A stretch of 64,000 nucleotides of DNA from Streptomyces smyrnaeus (GTDB lineage: Bacteria > Actinomycetota > Actinomycetes > Streptomycetales > Streptomycetaceae), in assembly GCF_017676345.1 (NCBI RefSeq), contig NZ_JAFFZM010000002.1, positions 539,164 to 603,163 of the forward strand. The letters run 5' to 3'. A model generated the notes under the pieces. It did not search any database. It was not told the origin of the DNA and saw only the letters and a list, made by a program, of their open reading frames with translations. This document shows, one piece after another, positions 42,129-50,954 of the stretch (the stretch's first letter is position 1; every line of letters begins with the position of its first letter). The position numbers and the translations under genes are program-made.

Positions 42129-43243
42129 ACGACGTACTCACCCTCCCCGGCCCCGACCTCTCGCGGTCGGCCACGGCGCCCGGTGAGGAGGACGGCGCCG
42201 TGGACCATGTGCTGGTCTGCAAACGCATCCACCAAGTCACCCGCGACATGAAGACGTTCGTCTTCGAGCCGACCGGGACAGGTCTGTTCCGGCACGACCC
42301 GGGCCAGTACCTCGCGTTCACCTTCGACATCGACGGCAGGGAGAGCAACCGCTGCTACACGCTCTCCTCCCCGCCGTCCCGTCCCGACCTCGCCGCGATC
42401 ACCGTGAAACGGGTGCCGGGGGGACGGGTCTCGAACTGGCTGCACGACCAGCTGGCTGTGGGCGACGTGGTCCGCGCCCGGGGGCCGCTGGGCCGGTTCT
42501 CGACGTTCCGGCACCCGGCGTCCGCGTATCTGTTCCTCTCCGGCGGAAGCGGAGTGACGCCCCTGATCTCCATGACCAGGACGCTGTACGACCTCGCCGC
42601 ACCGGTGGACGTGGTCTTCGTGCACAGCGCCCGCGCCCCCGAGGACATCCCCTTCCGGCACGAGCTGGAGATGTTCGCTGCGACCTCGCCGAACATCCGG
42701 GTCACCCACGTCTGCGAGGACGACGGGGCGCAGGAACGGTGGAACGGCCACCGGGGCCGCCTCACCCTGGGCATGCTGCGGGAGATCGCCCCGGACTTCC
42801 GTACGCGCGAAGTGTTCACCTGCGGCCCACCGGGCTATATGCGGGCGGTGCGCACGCTGCTCCTCGGGGCGGGTCTCCCGGAGGGCCGCTACCACCAGGA
42901 GAGCTTCGAGGCCCCTGGCCCGGGCCCTGCCCCTGCCCCTGGCCCTGGCCCGGGCCCGGGTTCGGGCGCGGGTCGGGGTACCGGGTTCGCGGTGGAGCTG
43001 ACCCGCAGCGGGACGACCATCGAATGCGACGCCGGCACCCCGGTGCTGGAGGCCGCGGCCCGAGCCGGCCTCACCCTGCCCTCCTCCTGCGGGCAGGGCA
43101 TGTGCGGCACGTGCCTGACAACCCTTGAAAAGGGATCGGTCGACATGCGGGACAACGGCGGCATCCGCCCCCGGGACAGGGCACGGAACAAGATCCTGCT
43201 GTGCTGCTCAACACCGTTGGAGGACCTGGTGATCGACGCCTGA
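42125..43243 (+). CDS. Flavin/2Fe-2S reductase partner of the Rieske oxygenase (GbcB-like)
   Basis: Predicted 372 residues. The FAD domain (RCYTLSSPPSRP), NAD domain (LFLSGGSGVTPLISM and FTCGPPGYM), and a C-terminal plant-type ferredoxin domain with SSCGQGMCGTCLTTLEKG and a fourth Cys in LLCC make it a single-chain electron donor from NAD(P)H to the oxygenase. A Gly-Pro repeat linker (about residues 263-280) joins the domains. ATGA overlap with the oxygenase gene shows translational coupling. Confidence 0.87.
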   Translation: MNDVLTLPGPDLSRSATAPGEEDGAVDHVLVCKRIHQVTRDMKTFVFEPTGTGLFRHDPGQYLAFTFDIDGRESNRCYTLSSPPSRPDLAAITVKRVPGGRVSNWLHDQLAVGDVVRARGPLGRFSTFRHPASAYLFLSGGSGVTPLISMTRTLYDLAAPVDVVFVHSARAPEDIPFRHELEMFAATSPNIRVTHVCEDDGAQERWNGHRGRLTLGMLREIAPDFRTREVFTCGPPGYMRAVRTLLLGAGLPEGRYHQESFEAPGPGPAPAPGPGPGPGSGAGRGTGFAVELTRSGTTIECDAGTPVLEAAARAGLTLPSSCGQGMCGTCLTTLEKGSVDMRDNGGIRPRDRARNKILLCCSTPLEDLVIDA

Positions 43244-43375
43244 ACGCCGCCCCGACCCCGGCGCGCTGCGGGCTCGCGGTGAGCGCGGCGACACCGAACT
43301 GTCCGTACCGCCTCGTGGACGACGAGAGAAGAAGAAGATCAAACGGTCTTCGGGCCAACCGTGCAAACTGCTCGC

Positions 43376-44290
43376 ATGATTGATTCCCGGCTCCGCATCC
43401 TGCAGATGGTCGCCGAGCACGGCACGGTGACCGCTGCGGCCCGGGTGCTGCACTACACGCCCTCGGCCGTCTCCTACCAGCTGCGCCAGCTCGCCGCCGA
43501 GGTCGGCGCGGAGCTGGTGGTGCAGCAGGGCCGGGGCATCCGGCTGACGAACGCGGCCCGCGTACTGCTGCGCCACGCGGAACGCCTCCACGAGCAGTGG
43601 GAACTCGCCCGCGCCGAGCTGGCCGCCGTGGGGACCGAGCCCACGGGTCAGATCACGCTCTGCGGCTTCTCCACCGCCGCCAGCCGTCTGCTGCCGCCCG
43701 CCGCGGCCGGACTCCGCGACACCCATCCCCACCTGGCGGTCCGGATCATCGAGGCCGAGCCGGACCGCTGCTTCGACCTGCTGCTCTCGGAGGAGGCCGA
43801 CCTGGCGCTGCTGGTGGTCACCGCGGACTCGCCGCCGATGACCGACCACCGCTTCGACCAGCAGCCCCTGCTGGACGACCCGCTGGACCTGGTGGTGCCA
43901 CGGGACCACCCGCTCGCCGGGCAGCAGCGGGTGACCCTGGCCGACGCCGCGCGGGAACCGTGGATCCTGGGCAATCCGGGCACCACCTACCACCAGTTGG
44001 TGCTCGCCGCCTGTATGAGCGCGGGCTTCACCCCGCACATCGCCCACTACGCGGACGAGTGGGACACCGGCACCGCGCTGGTCGCCCACGGCTTCGGAGT
44101 GATCCTCGTACCTCGTCTGGCGCGGTTGCGCGAGGACTCACCGGTGGCGCGCCTTCCGCTCCACGGGGAGCCGGCTCCGGCCCGCCGCATCATGTCCGTC
44201 ACCCGGCTCGGCGCCCGGCAGATCCCCACTCTGACCCGCGCGCTGGAGACCATCACCGCGACCGCCACCCAGCTGCTGCCGCGACAGTGA
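43376..44290 (+). CDS. LysR-family transcriptional regulator
   Basis: Predicted 304 residues. The N-terminal HTH (RLRILQMVAEHGTVTAAARV, then LHYTPSAVSYQLRQLAAEVG) is of LysR type, and the rest is the periplasmic-binding-like effector domain (LTLADAAREPWILGNPG). It lies downstream of the demethylase operon in the same direction, 132 bases away, and may control it. GTG 43361 is an alternative start; neither has a clear ribosome site. Confidence 0.85.
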   Translation: MIDSRLRILQMVAEHGTVTAAARVLHYTPSAVSYQLRQLAAEVGAELVVQQGRGIRLTNAARVLLRHAERLHEQWELARAELAAVGTEPTGQITLCGFSTAASRLLPPAAAGLRDTHPHLAVRIIEAEPDRCFDLLLSEEADLALLVVTADSPPMTDHRFDQQPLLDDPLDLVVPRDHPLAGQQRVTLADAAREPWILGNPGTTYHQLVLAACMSAGFTPHIAHYADEWDTGTALVAHGFGVILVPRLARLREDSPVARLPLHGEPAPARRIMSVTRLGARQIPTLTRALETITATATQLLPRQ

Positions 44291-44380
44291 CCGGGGCCGC
44301 CCGACGGACGGAGCGGCCCCGCGCCACCGACGTGGCGCCGCGCTGTCGACACGGCCCGGCGCTGTCGGCACGACTCCGCG

Positions 44381-45769
44381 CTAGCGGCGCGGCCACACCC
44401 CCTCGACGGCTCCCTCCACCGCGGAGTTCAGTACGTCACCGGAGTGGTCGGCGTCGGTGCCGGCCTGGGAACGGGGCGAGGTGCCCTGGCCGTTGCGCGC
44501 GGACGGCACCGCCGCGGCGCCCGGCAGCAGCTGGGCGGCCAGCAGGGTGGAGAGGGCGGAGGTGTCGCTGCCGGCGTTGCTGTCGGTCCGCAGGACGACG
44601 GGCCGTGGAGCACGGCCGGCGAGCGCGGCTCCCACCTCCAGCCGCCGCCGTGCCAGTTCGTACTGCAGCACGGCCCGGTTGTCCCGGTACGCCTGGGCCA
44701 GCCGACGCTGCGCCCGCGCCTCGTTCTCGGCGGCGATCAGTCCGCTGCGTCCCCGCGTCTCGATCTCGAACCGCACCTTCTGCGCCTGCGTCTCCTGTTC
44801 CTCCAGCAGCTGGGCGACCTGCTCGCGTGCCTTGTTGAGCGCGGCCTTGACCTCGACGAGCCGTGCGTCCCGCACCTTCTTCGCCCGTTCGATGTCCATC
44901 TGGAGGCTGTCGATGCGGCGCTTGCGGGTGAGGCCCCAGTCCTGCTCGTAGGCCGTGTACTCCTTGGCGACCCGTTCGCGGGTGGCCAGGTGCTGCTGGT
45001 ACTGCGTGGGCAGCTGGACGTCCGGGATGTTGGCGCCGGTGATGCGTACGCCGTAGCGGGAAAGCTGGCGGTTCAGCAGGTCCTGCATGTCGGCGACGTC
45101 CGAGCCGCGCAGGTCGTAGGCGCGCTCGGTCCGCACCCGGCGGCCGCGCTGCCGGATGGCGTCCTGGACGGCGCTGGAGAGGACGAGGTCGAAGTTGCCC
45201 GCGCCGATGGTGCGTACGAACAGTACGGCGTCGGTGATGCGGAACTTCAGGAAGAAGTCGATGGCGCGCAGCGGCACGTTCTCCTGCGTCGGGCAGGCGA
45301 CGACCGGCGCCGAGTACGGAATCTCGGTGGCGGTGTCCACCACGAAGTCGACGCGCGACCAGGGGTGCCACAGATAGTGCCGGCCCGGGTCCAGGGTGCG
45401 GACGATGGCGCCGTAGCGGGTGAGGATGCCGGTGGTGCCCTGCTCGATCTCGACGATCGAGGAGCGCCACCACCACAGCGCCCCTGCCACCAGGAAGACC
45501 AGGCCGAGGATGTAGTCGGTGACGGCGAAGGCCTCCCAGGCCGCGCCGCTCGCCCCGCCGTCGCCGCGGGCCGTGGCCATGAGGGCGCTGGTCACCGCGA
45601 GCAGCCCCAGCCAGAACGGGACCATCCACCAGACGCGGCGGCGGTGCCGCGGGATGATGACCGGCACGAGGGTGCCGGCCTCACCGCCGCGCAGCAGGTG
45701 CGGGATGTCGCTCCAGGGCGCCACCTCCTCCGTGATGACGGACCTGTGGTTCGCGCGTGCGCTGCTCAC
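44381..45769 (-). CDS. SPFH/Band-7 membrane protein B (second of a pair)
   Basis: Predicted 462 residues. Two N-terminal membrane helices (MVPFWLGLLAVTSALMA; ITDYILGLV-type region near 85-105) precede an SPFH domain (VEIEQGTTGILTRYGAIVRT, DPGRHYLWHPWSRVDFV) and a long coiled coil rich in Arg, Glu, Gln and Ala. A Ser/Gly-rich tail ends the protein. SPFH proteins assemble into membrane-bound cages or scaffolds, as HflK-HflC do. Its start overlaps the end of the paired gene (ATGA), so the two are made together. Confidence 0.82.
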   Translation of the reverse strand: MSSARANHRSVITEEVAPWSDIPHLLRGGEAGTLVPVIIPRHRRRVWWMVPFWLGLLAVTSALMATARGDGGASGAAWEAFAVTDYILGLVFLVAGALWWWRSSIVEIEQGTTGILTRYGAIVRTLDPGRHYLWHPWSRVDFVVDTATEIPYSAPVVACPTQENVPLRAIDFFLKFRITDAVLFVRTIGAGNFDLVLSSAVQDAIRQRGRRVRTERAYDLRGSDVADMQDLLNRQLSRYGVRITGANIPDVQLPTQYQQHLATRERVAKEYTAYEQDWGLTRKRRIDSLQMDIERAKKVRDARLVEVKAALNKAREQVAQLLEEQETQAQKVRFEIETRGRSGLIAAENEARAQRRLAQAYRDNRAVLQYELARRRLEVGAALAGRAPRPVVLRTDSNAGSDTSALSTLLAAQLLPGAAAVPSARNGQGTSPRSQAGTDADHSGDVLNSAVEGAVEGVWPRR

Positions 45770-47499
45770 TGACCGGCCTCCCCGTCCTGGTTGTTCTCCT
45801 CGTGCTGGTGCGCCTGCGCCTGCGCGTGCCCCGCGCCCGGGGCGGGGGTGCCACCCGGGGTGGTCGTGTCGGTCGTGTCACCTGGGGCGGTGGGTGCGCC
45901 TGCCGGGACCGTCGGTTGCTCGGCCTCCCGCAGCGCGCTGATCTCCGCCTCCCGCTCCTCGATCCGCGCGGCGACCTCGGCGAGCCGCTCCCGTACGGCC
46001 GCCACGTCCTGCGCGGAGAACAGCTCGGTGTCCCGTTCGCCCACCAGTTCGCGGGCCAGCGCCAGGAAGTCGACACCGGCTGCGGCGCCGTTCCCTGCGC
46101 CGTCCCCGCCGCCGACCCGGATCAGCCGCGGCAGGTGGTCGGCGACCTGCTCCAGGGTGTCGAGCACCTGCTGTTCGTAGCGGTACTCCAGGATCTCGGG
46201 GGCCTCCGCCGCCGTCACCGCGCGGATGTCCAGGGCCTGCGCCTCCAGCAGCGCCGCGTTGGCCTTCGCCTCCGACTCGGCCTGGACGTAGCGCTGGCGG
46301 GCCAGTGCCTCGGCACGGTTGGTCTCACGTTCCACGGCGGTGTCCATCTGCGCCTGGTACTGGGCGATGTCGGCCTGGATGGCGGACAGCTCCTCCTGCC
46401 GGGTCGCCAACTCCTTGCTCAGATCGCCCTCGTCCTGCTCCTTGCGCAGCTGGAGCGCGTACTCGTGGGTGTACGCCTCCTTGGCGACACGCACCATCTC
46501 GGGTGCGGCCAGGTCCATCCGGTAGCCCCGGTCGGAGGGCTCGGCATGGGTGATGTTGGCGTTCGTGAGTTCGACGGCGGGGCGGAACTGCTGGTTGAGC
46601 TGCTCCAGCAGCCGCCCGGTGTCCTCGCCCACCATGTCGTAGATCCCGGCGGCCTCCTGCTCGTAGATGAGGCTGCGGATCGTCTCGCTGACCGCGTTGC
46701 CCAGCTTCTCCTCGAAGCCGCGCACCGCGCCGAGCGTGTAGACGAACTCCACCGGGTCGCTGATCCGGAACTGGATGAACAGGTCGATGGACGCCTTCAC
46801 CCCGCCCCGGGTCGGCGCCTCGCGCACGGGCGCGTTGAACGGGTACTCACGGGTGGTGTTGAGGATGTACGAGACGCGCTTCCACGGGTTGAGCAGGATC
46901 ACCCTTCCCGGGCCCACCACCTGTTCGAGCTTGCCGAACCGGGTGATCAGCGCCTGGCAGCCGTCGGGGACCATCACCATCCCCTGCCGCCACCACACGA
47001 ACGCCACCGCGCCGATCGCCAGCACCCAATAGTGCACGCCGAACAGCGGGTTGGTCAGCGCACTGCTGTCGGTGAAGGACGAGAGCGCGGAGGTGACCCC
47101 CAGCCCGATCGCCCCGACGACCAGCAGCATCGACACCGGCAGCATGCTCAGGAACGATCGGCCGCGCGGCAGCACCATCGGGCAGATGGTGTGCACCTTC
47201 TGCAGCCCCTCGCGGCTTTGACCGCTGTGGTTGAGCTCCTCGCCCGCCTCGTCCAGCGGAACGGAAGTCTGCTCCATCACCGTCTCGATGGAGCCGCCCT
47301 GTTCCCGTGCGGCGGGGAAGTCGGACGGGTCCATGCCGTCCTCGCGCAACTGGTCACCGGCGTCTTCGGCGCCTCCTTGGGAGCGCCGTCGCACCTCTTC
47401 CTCCACCGCTTCACGTGCGTCGCTGCCGGAAGCGACAGCACGGGCAGCTCTGCGCACGCTCTCACGAGCACTTCCCGCGCGCCGCGGACCCTGTGCCAT
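45766..47499 (-). CDS. SPFH/Band-7 membrane protein A (first of a pair)
   Basis: Predicted 577 residues. A 110-residue charged N-terminus precedes two membrane helices (SFLSMLPVSMLLVVGAIGLG and VHYWVLAIGAVAFVWW), the SPFH domain (MVPDGCQALITRFGKLEQVV, GRVILLNPWKRVSYIL), a long coiled coil and a C-terminal tail of Thr/Pro/Gly then His/Gln/Glu. Tandem, differing SPFH genes translated together recall HflK/HflC, but no FtsH or other protease gene lies next to them. The role is unknown; membrane scaffolding or quality control is inferred. Confidence 0.82.
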   Translation of the reverse strand: MAQGPRRAGSARESVRRAARAVASGSDAREAVEEEVRRRSQGGAEDAGDQLREDGMDPSDFPAAREQGGSIETVMEQTSVPLDEAGEELNHSGQSREGLQKVHTICPMVLPRGRSFLSMLPVSMLLVVGAIGLGVTSALSSFTDSSALTNPLFGVHYWVLAIGAVAFVWWRQGMVMVPDGCQALITRFGKLEQVVGPGRVILLNPWKRVSYILNTTREYPFNAPVREAPTRGGVKASIDLFIQFRISDPVEFVYTLGAVRGFEEKLGNAVSETIRSLIYEQEAAGIYDMVGEDTGRLLEQLNQQFRPAVELTNANITHAEPSDRGYRMDLAAPEMVRVAKEAYTHEYALQLRKEQDEGDLSKELATRQEELSAIQADIAQYQAQMDTAVERETNRAEALARQRYVQAESEAKANAALLEAQALDIRAVTAAEAPEILEYRYEQQVLDTLEQVADHLPRLIRVGGGDGAGNGAAAGVDFLALARELVGERDTELFSAQDVAAVRERLAEVAARIEEREAEISALREAEQPTVPAGAPTAPGDTTDTTTPGGTPAPGAGHAQAQAHQHEENNQDGEAGQ

Positions 47500-47694
47500 G
47501 GGTTCCCCCCTTCGTGTGCCGGACGACGGCGCACCGTGCCCGGGTCCTGCTGTGCTGCGGACAATCCCTGCCCGCGGACGTCAAGACCGTATACGTGGGG
47601 GACTCGGCAGCAACCGTCCCGGTTCCCTGCCGGACCCCGGCAAGGAACCGCGCGGCGGATCGCCGCCTTCGGCCGGTGGCACCGGCACGGCACC

Positions 47695-47718
47695 GGCCCC
47701 GGCCCCGGCCCCGGCCCC
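47695..47718. repeat. Four tandem GGCCCC hexamers
   Basis: A short perfect array in the 230-bp spacer between the SPFH operon and the FBP-domain gene. The spacer also contains several ACCGGC repeats and no gene. Confidence 0.8.
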
Positions 47719-47729
47719 GGGGCCAGGAG

Positions 47730-48221
47730 TCAGGAGGTCACCTTGGTGAGGAAGGCGGCGAGGTTGTCCTTGGTGCGCCGGATCTTCTCCTCGACGGTGA
47801 GGGACTCGCGGAACCGTACGGCGAGGCCGGTGTCCTTCTTTCCGCGTACGTAGAGCGAGCAGGAGAGGTCACCGCATATGTAGGTGCCCACCGAGTTGCC
47901 CTGCTGCCCGGCCTTGCCGGCTTTCGGCGCGACCATCAGAACGACGCCGCCGGTGTGGTCGGTCAGGCACATCGAGCACATGCTGCGCCGGGTCTGCCAG
48001 GAGGCGGGGGCGGGGCAGCGCAGCGCGAGGGCGCGGGGGCGGTCGGCGAGTTCGGTGACGAGGTAGGCGCGGTCGGGAGCCTGGGGGTCGCGCCAGCCGA
48101 GGTAGTCCAGGTCGTCCCAGGGGCGGTCGGCCAGGTCACGGGGTACCGAGAGGCGCTTGGCCTCGCCTTTTGTGCAGTTCACGAAGGCGGCGCGGATCTC
48201 TCGCTCAGTCAGCGGCTTCAT
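47730..48221 (-). CDS. FBP-domain protein (FusB-like EF-G-binding zinc finger)
   Basis: Predicted 163 residues. The C-terminal half has a treble-clef zinc finger, CSMCLTDHTGG followed by YICGDLSCSLYVRG, the signature of the FBP domain found in FusB-type proteins that bind elongation factor G and free stalled ribosomes. The N-terminal 80 residues are a helical part. Start at 48221 (MKPLTEREIRAAF). It is divergent from a TetR gene, and the 25-bp operator begins 14 bases upstream of its start codon, so it is very likely regulated by that repressor. Confidence 0.82.
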   Translation of the reverse strand: MKPLTEREIRAAFVNCTKGEAKRLSVPRDLADRPWDDLDYLGWRDPQAPDRAYLVTELADRPRALALRCPAPASWQTRRSMCSMCLTDHTGGVVLMVAPKAGKAGQQGNSVGTYICGDLSCSLYVRGKKDTGLAVRFRESLTVEEKIRRTKDNLAAFLTKVTS

Positions 48222-48234
48222 AATAGCGAGGCTA

Positions 48235-48259
48235 ATTTGCCTAAAGGCTTTAGGCAAAT
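48235..48259. promoter_or_regulatory. 25-bp perfect palindrome, TetR-type operator
   Basis: ATTTGCCTAAAG and CTTTAGGCAAAT are exact inverted copies around a single G. The site fills the spacer between the divergent FBP and TetR genes (starts at 48221 and 48286) and would block both promoters. It is strikingly AT-rich for this genome. Confidence 0.85.
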
Positions 48260-48285
48260 GCGTAATCGATTCGGCGGAAGAGAGG

Positions 48286-48882
48286 ATGACTATGGTGCGT
48301 GCCGGAGTGACCACGGAACGGCTGACCCGGGCCGGAGCCGAACTGGCCGACGAGGTCGGCTTCGAGCAGGTGACCGTCTCGGAGCTCGCCAGACGGTTCG
48401 AGGTGAAGGTCGCGAGCCTGTACTCGCACGTCAAGAACTCGCAGGACCTCAAGACCAAGATCTCCCTGCTCGCCCTGGAGGAGCTCGCCGACCGGGCCGC
48501 CGAAGCCCTGGCCGGGCGGTCGGGCAAGGAGGCGCTGACCGCGTTCGCGAACGTCTACCGGGACTACGCCCGGGAGCACCCCGGCCGCTACGCCGCCGCC
48601 CAGGCCAGGCTCGATCCCGAGACCGCCGCGGCAAGCGCCGGCGTCCGGCACGCCCGGATGACCAGGGCGCTGCTGCGCGGCTACGAGCTGAGCGAGCCGG
48701 ACCAGACGCACGCGGTCCGGATGCTGGGCAGTGTCTTCCACGGCTACGTCAGCCTGGAGATGGGCGGCGGGTTCAGCCACAGCGCCCCCGACACGCAGCA
48801 GACCTGGGACCGGGTGCTGGACGCCCTCGACGCCCTGCTGCGGAACTGGCCCGCACCCCCGGAGCCGCCCCCCGCCCCCTGA
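48286..48882 (+). CDS. TetR-family repressor with WHG-type ligand domain
   Basis: Predicted 198 residues. The N-terminal HTH reads LTRAGAELADEVGFEQVTVS, ELARRFEVKVASLYSHVKNS; the C-terminal part is a helical TetR_C domain with FHGYVSLEMGGGF. GAGAGG precedes the ATG. It probably represses itself, the FBP gene and possibly the SGNH hydrolase gene that follows 118 bases later. Effector unknown. Confidence 0.88.
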   Translation: MTMVRAGVTTERLTRAGAELADEVGFEQVTVSELARRFEVKVASLYSHVKNSQDLKTKISLLALEELADRAAEALAGRSGKEALTAFANVYRDYAREHPGRYAAAQARLDPETAAASAGVRHARMTRALLRGYELSEPDQTHAVRMLGSVFHGYVSLEMGGGFSHSAPDTQQTWDRVLDALDALLRNWPAPPEPPPAP

Positions 48883-49000
48883 GGGCTCTCCCGCTGACGC
48901 CGTGCCGCCGACCTGCGCCGCCGAATGCCGAGTGCCGAGCGCGGACACGTGCCGGCCGACACGCGATGCCGACATCTTCCGAGACGACAGGTTGAGGCCA

Positions 49001-50185
49001 ATGAACGCCGAGAACGACATGCTCACCACCCCTCTCACAGCCGACCTGCTGCGCGGTGCCCTCGATCTGGAGCGCACCGAACGCGGTCTGCTGCCGCACC
49101 GGCTGCCCGCCCGGGCCCGTGCGCAGTGCGACGACGGGCAGCTGGCCATGGCCGAGTCGCAGCCCTCCGGCGTACGGCTGGTCTTCCGTACCCGGGCCAC
49201 CGTCGTCGAACTGGACACGCTGCCCACCAAGCGGGTCTACGTGGGCGTGCCGCCCCGGCCGGACGGCGTGTACGACCTGCTCGTGGACGGCCGCCTGGTC
49301 GACCAGGGCGGGGTGCGAGGCGGCGACACCCTGACCCTCGACATGGCCACCGGGAACGCCCGGACCGAGTCCGGCCCGGTCGGCACCCTCCGCTTCGACG
49401 GGCTGCCCGGCAGGGAGAAGGACGTCGAGATCTGGCTGCCGCACAACGAGACCACCCAACTGGTCGCCCTGCGTACCGACGCCCCCGTCGAGCCGGTCGT
49501 GGACCAGGGGCGCAAGGTGTGGCTGCACCACGGCAGTTCGATCAGCCAGGGCTCCGACGCCGCGAGCCCCAGCACCACCTGGCCCGCGCTCGCCGCCTCG
49601 CTCGGTGGCGTGGAGCTGATCAACCTGGGGCTGGGTGGCAGTGCCCTGCTCGATCCGTTCACCGCCCGGGCGATGCGGGACACCCCGGCGGACCTGATCA
49701 GCGTCAAGATCGGCATCAACCTGGTCAACGCCGATCTGATGCGGCTGCGTGCCTTCGCCCCGGCCGTCCACGGCTTCCTGGACACCGTTCGGGAAGGCCA
49801 CCCGACCACGCCGCTGCTGGTCGTCTCGCCCGTGCTGTGCCCGATCCACGAGGACACACCCGGGCCGAGCGCACCGGACCTCGAGGAACTGGCCGCCGGG
49901 CGACTGCGGTTCCGGGCCGCGGGCGATCCGGCGGAGCGTGCGAGCGGGAAGCTGACGCTGGGGGACGTCCGCCGGGAGCTGTCCCGCCTGGTGCGACAGC
50001 GGGCGGTCGACGACCCGCACCTGTACCACCTCGACGGCCGGGACCTCTACGGCGAGGCCGACGCCGCCGAGCTCCCGCTCCCCGACCAGCTGCACCCGGA
50101 CGCCGCCACCCACCGCCGCATCGGCACCCGCTTCGCCGAACTGGTCTTCGGCGGCGGCGGGCCCTTCGCGGCCGAGGGCGCGTGA
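49001..50185 (+). CDS. SGNH/GDSL-family hydrolase
   Basis: Predicted 394 residues. A beta-rich N-terminal domain (residues 40-165) precedes the hydrolase domain: block I HHGSSISQGSDA (Ser), block II Gly in LGLGGSALLDPF, block III Asn in KIGINLVNADLM, and block V DQLHPDAATH (Asp, His). Such enzymes are esterases or acyl-hydrolases. No signal peptide is seen, so it is probably cytoplasmic. GAGG lies before the ATG. It follows the TetR gene in the same direction. Confidence 0.83.
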   Translation: MNAENDMLTTPLTADLLRGALDLERTERGLLPHRLPARARAQCDDGQLAMAESQPSGVRLVFRTRATVVELDTLPTKRVYVGVPPRPDGVYDLLVDGRLVDQGGVRGGDTLTLDMATGNARTESGPVGTLRFDGLPGREKDVEIWLPHNETTQLVALRTDAPVEPVVDQGRKVWLHHGSSISQGSDAASPSTTWPALAASLGGVELINLGLGGSALLDPFTARAMRDTPADLISVKIGINLVNADLMRLRAFAPAVHGFLDTVREGHPTTPLLVVSPVLCPIHEDTPGPSAPDLEELAAGRLRFRAAGDPAERASGKLTLGDVRRELSRLVRQRAVDDPHLYHLDGRDLYGEADAAELPLPDQLHPDAATHRRIGTRFAELVFGGGGPFAAEGA

Positions 50186-50294
50186 CGGCTCCCGTGCCGC
50201 TGCCGCTGCCGCTGCCTGTGGTGACGAGAAGGGGGCATAGGTAGCAGAATTGTAGTATCTGGACATCCTCCATGAGGAGTGGGGAGTGGTCGTC

Positions 50295-50954
50295 ATGACG
50301 ACCAGCACCACGCAGAAGTGGCACCTCAAAGGCGCATGGTTCGATGCCTGCAAGTGCGCGGTGCCCTGCCCCTGCTCGTTCGCCCAACCACCGACGTACG
50401 GCGACTGCGACGGCATCCTGCTGTGGCAGATCCGCGAGGGCAACTACGGGGACACCCGGCTGGACGGCCTGAACGTGGCGATGCTCGGCTCGTTCACCGG
50501 CAACCCCTGGGCAGGCGAGCACAAGGACGCCTACGCGGCTTTCTTCATCGACGACCGTGCGGACGACACGCAGCGCACCGCACTTCAGGCGATCTTCGCC
50601 GGCGAGGCGGGCGGCTGGCCCGCCCAGTTCGGGGCGATGCTCTCCCCCGAGATGCGGGGGCTGGAGACCGCGTCGATCGAGGCGTCCGTCGACGACGACC
50701 TCGGAACCTGGCGGATGCGCATCCCCGGCAAGGCCGAAGCCGTCGTCGAAGCGCTGACCGGGCCCACGACCCAGGAGGGGGAGCGGGTGCAGGTGCACCA
50801 TCTGCCCGGTTCCGAGACCGGACCCGGTCAGGGGCCCGCGACCTGGGGCAAGGCCTCCACCGACCGGGCCGACGCCTACGGCTTCCAGTGGGACCGCTCC
50901 GGGCGTTCGAGCAAGCTCATCCCCTTCGACTGGTACGGCCCTGACGCCGCATGA
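50295..50954 (+). CDS. DUF1326 protein
   Basis: Predicted 219 residues. The family signature WHLKGAWFDACKCAVPCPCS, with four cysteines, opens the protein, and a conserved GDCDGILLWQI strand follows. The function of DUF1326 is not established; the cysteine set suggests metal binding. GGGGAG lies eight bases before the ATG. It overlaps the next gene by ATGA. Confidence 0.85.
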   Translation: MTTSTTQKWHLKGAWFDACKCAVPCPCSFAQPPTYGDCDGILLWQIREGNYGDTRLDGLNVAMLGSFTGNPWAGEHKDAYAAFFIDDRADDTQRTALQAIFAGEAGGWPAQFGAMLSPEMRGLETASIEASVDDDLGTWRMRIPGKAEAVVEALTGPTTQEGERVQVHHLPGSETGPGQGPATWGKASTDRADAYGFQWDRSGRSSKLIPFDWYGPDAA

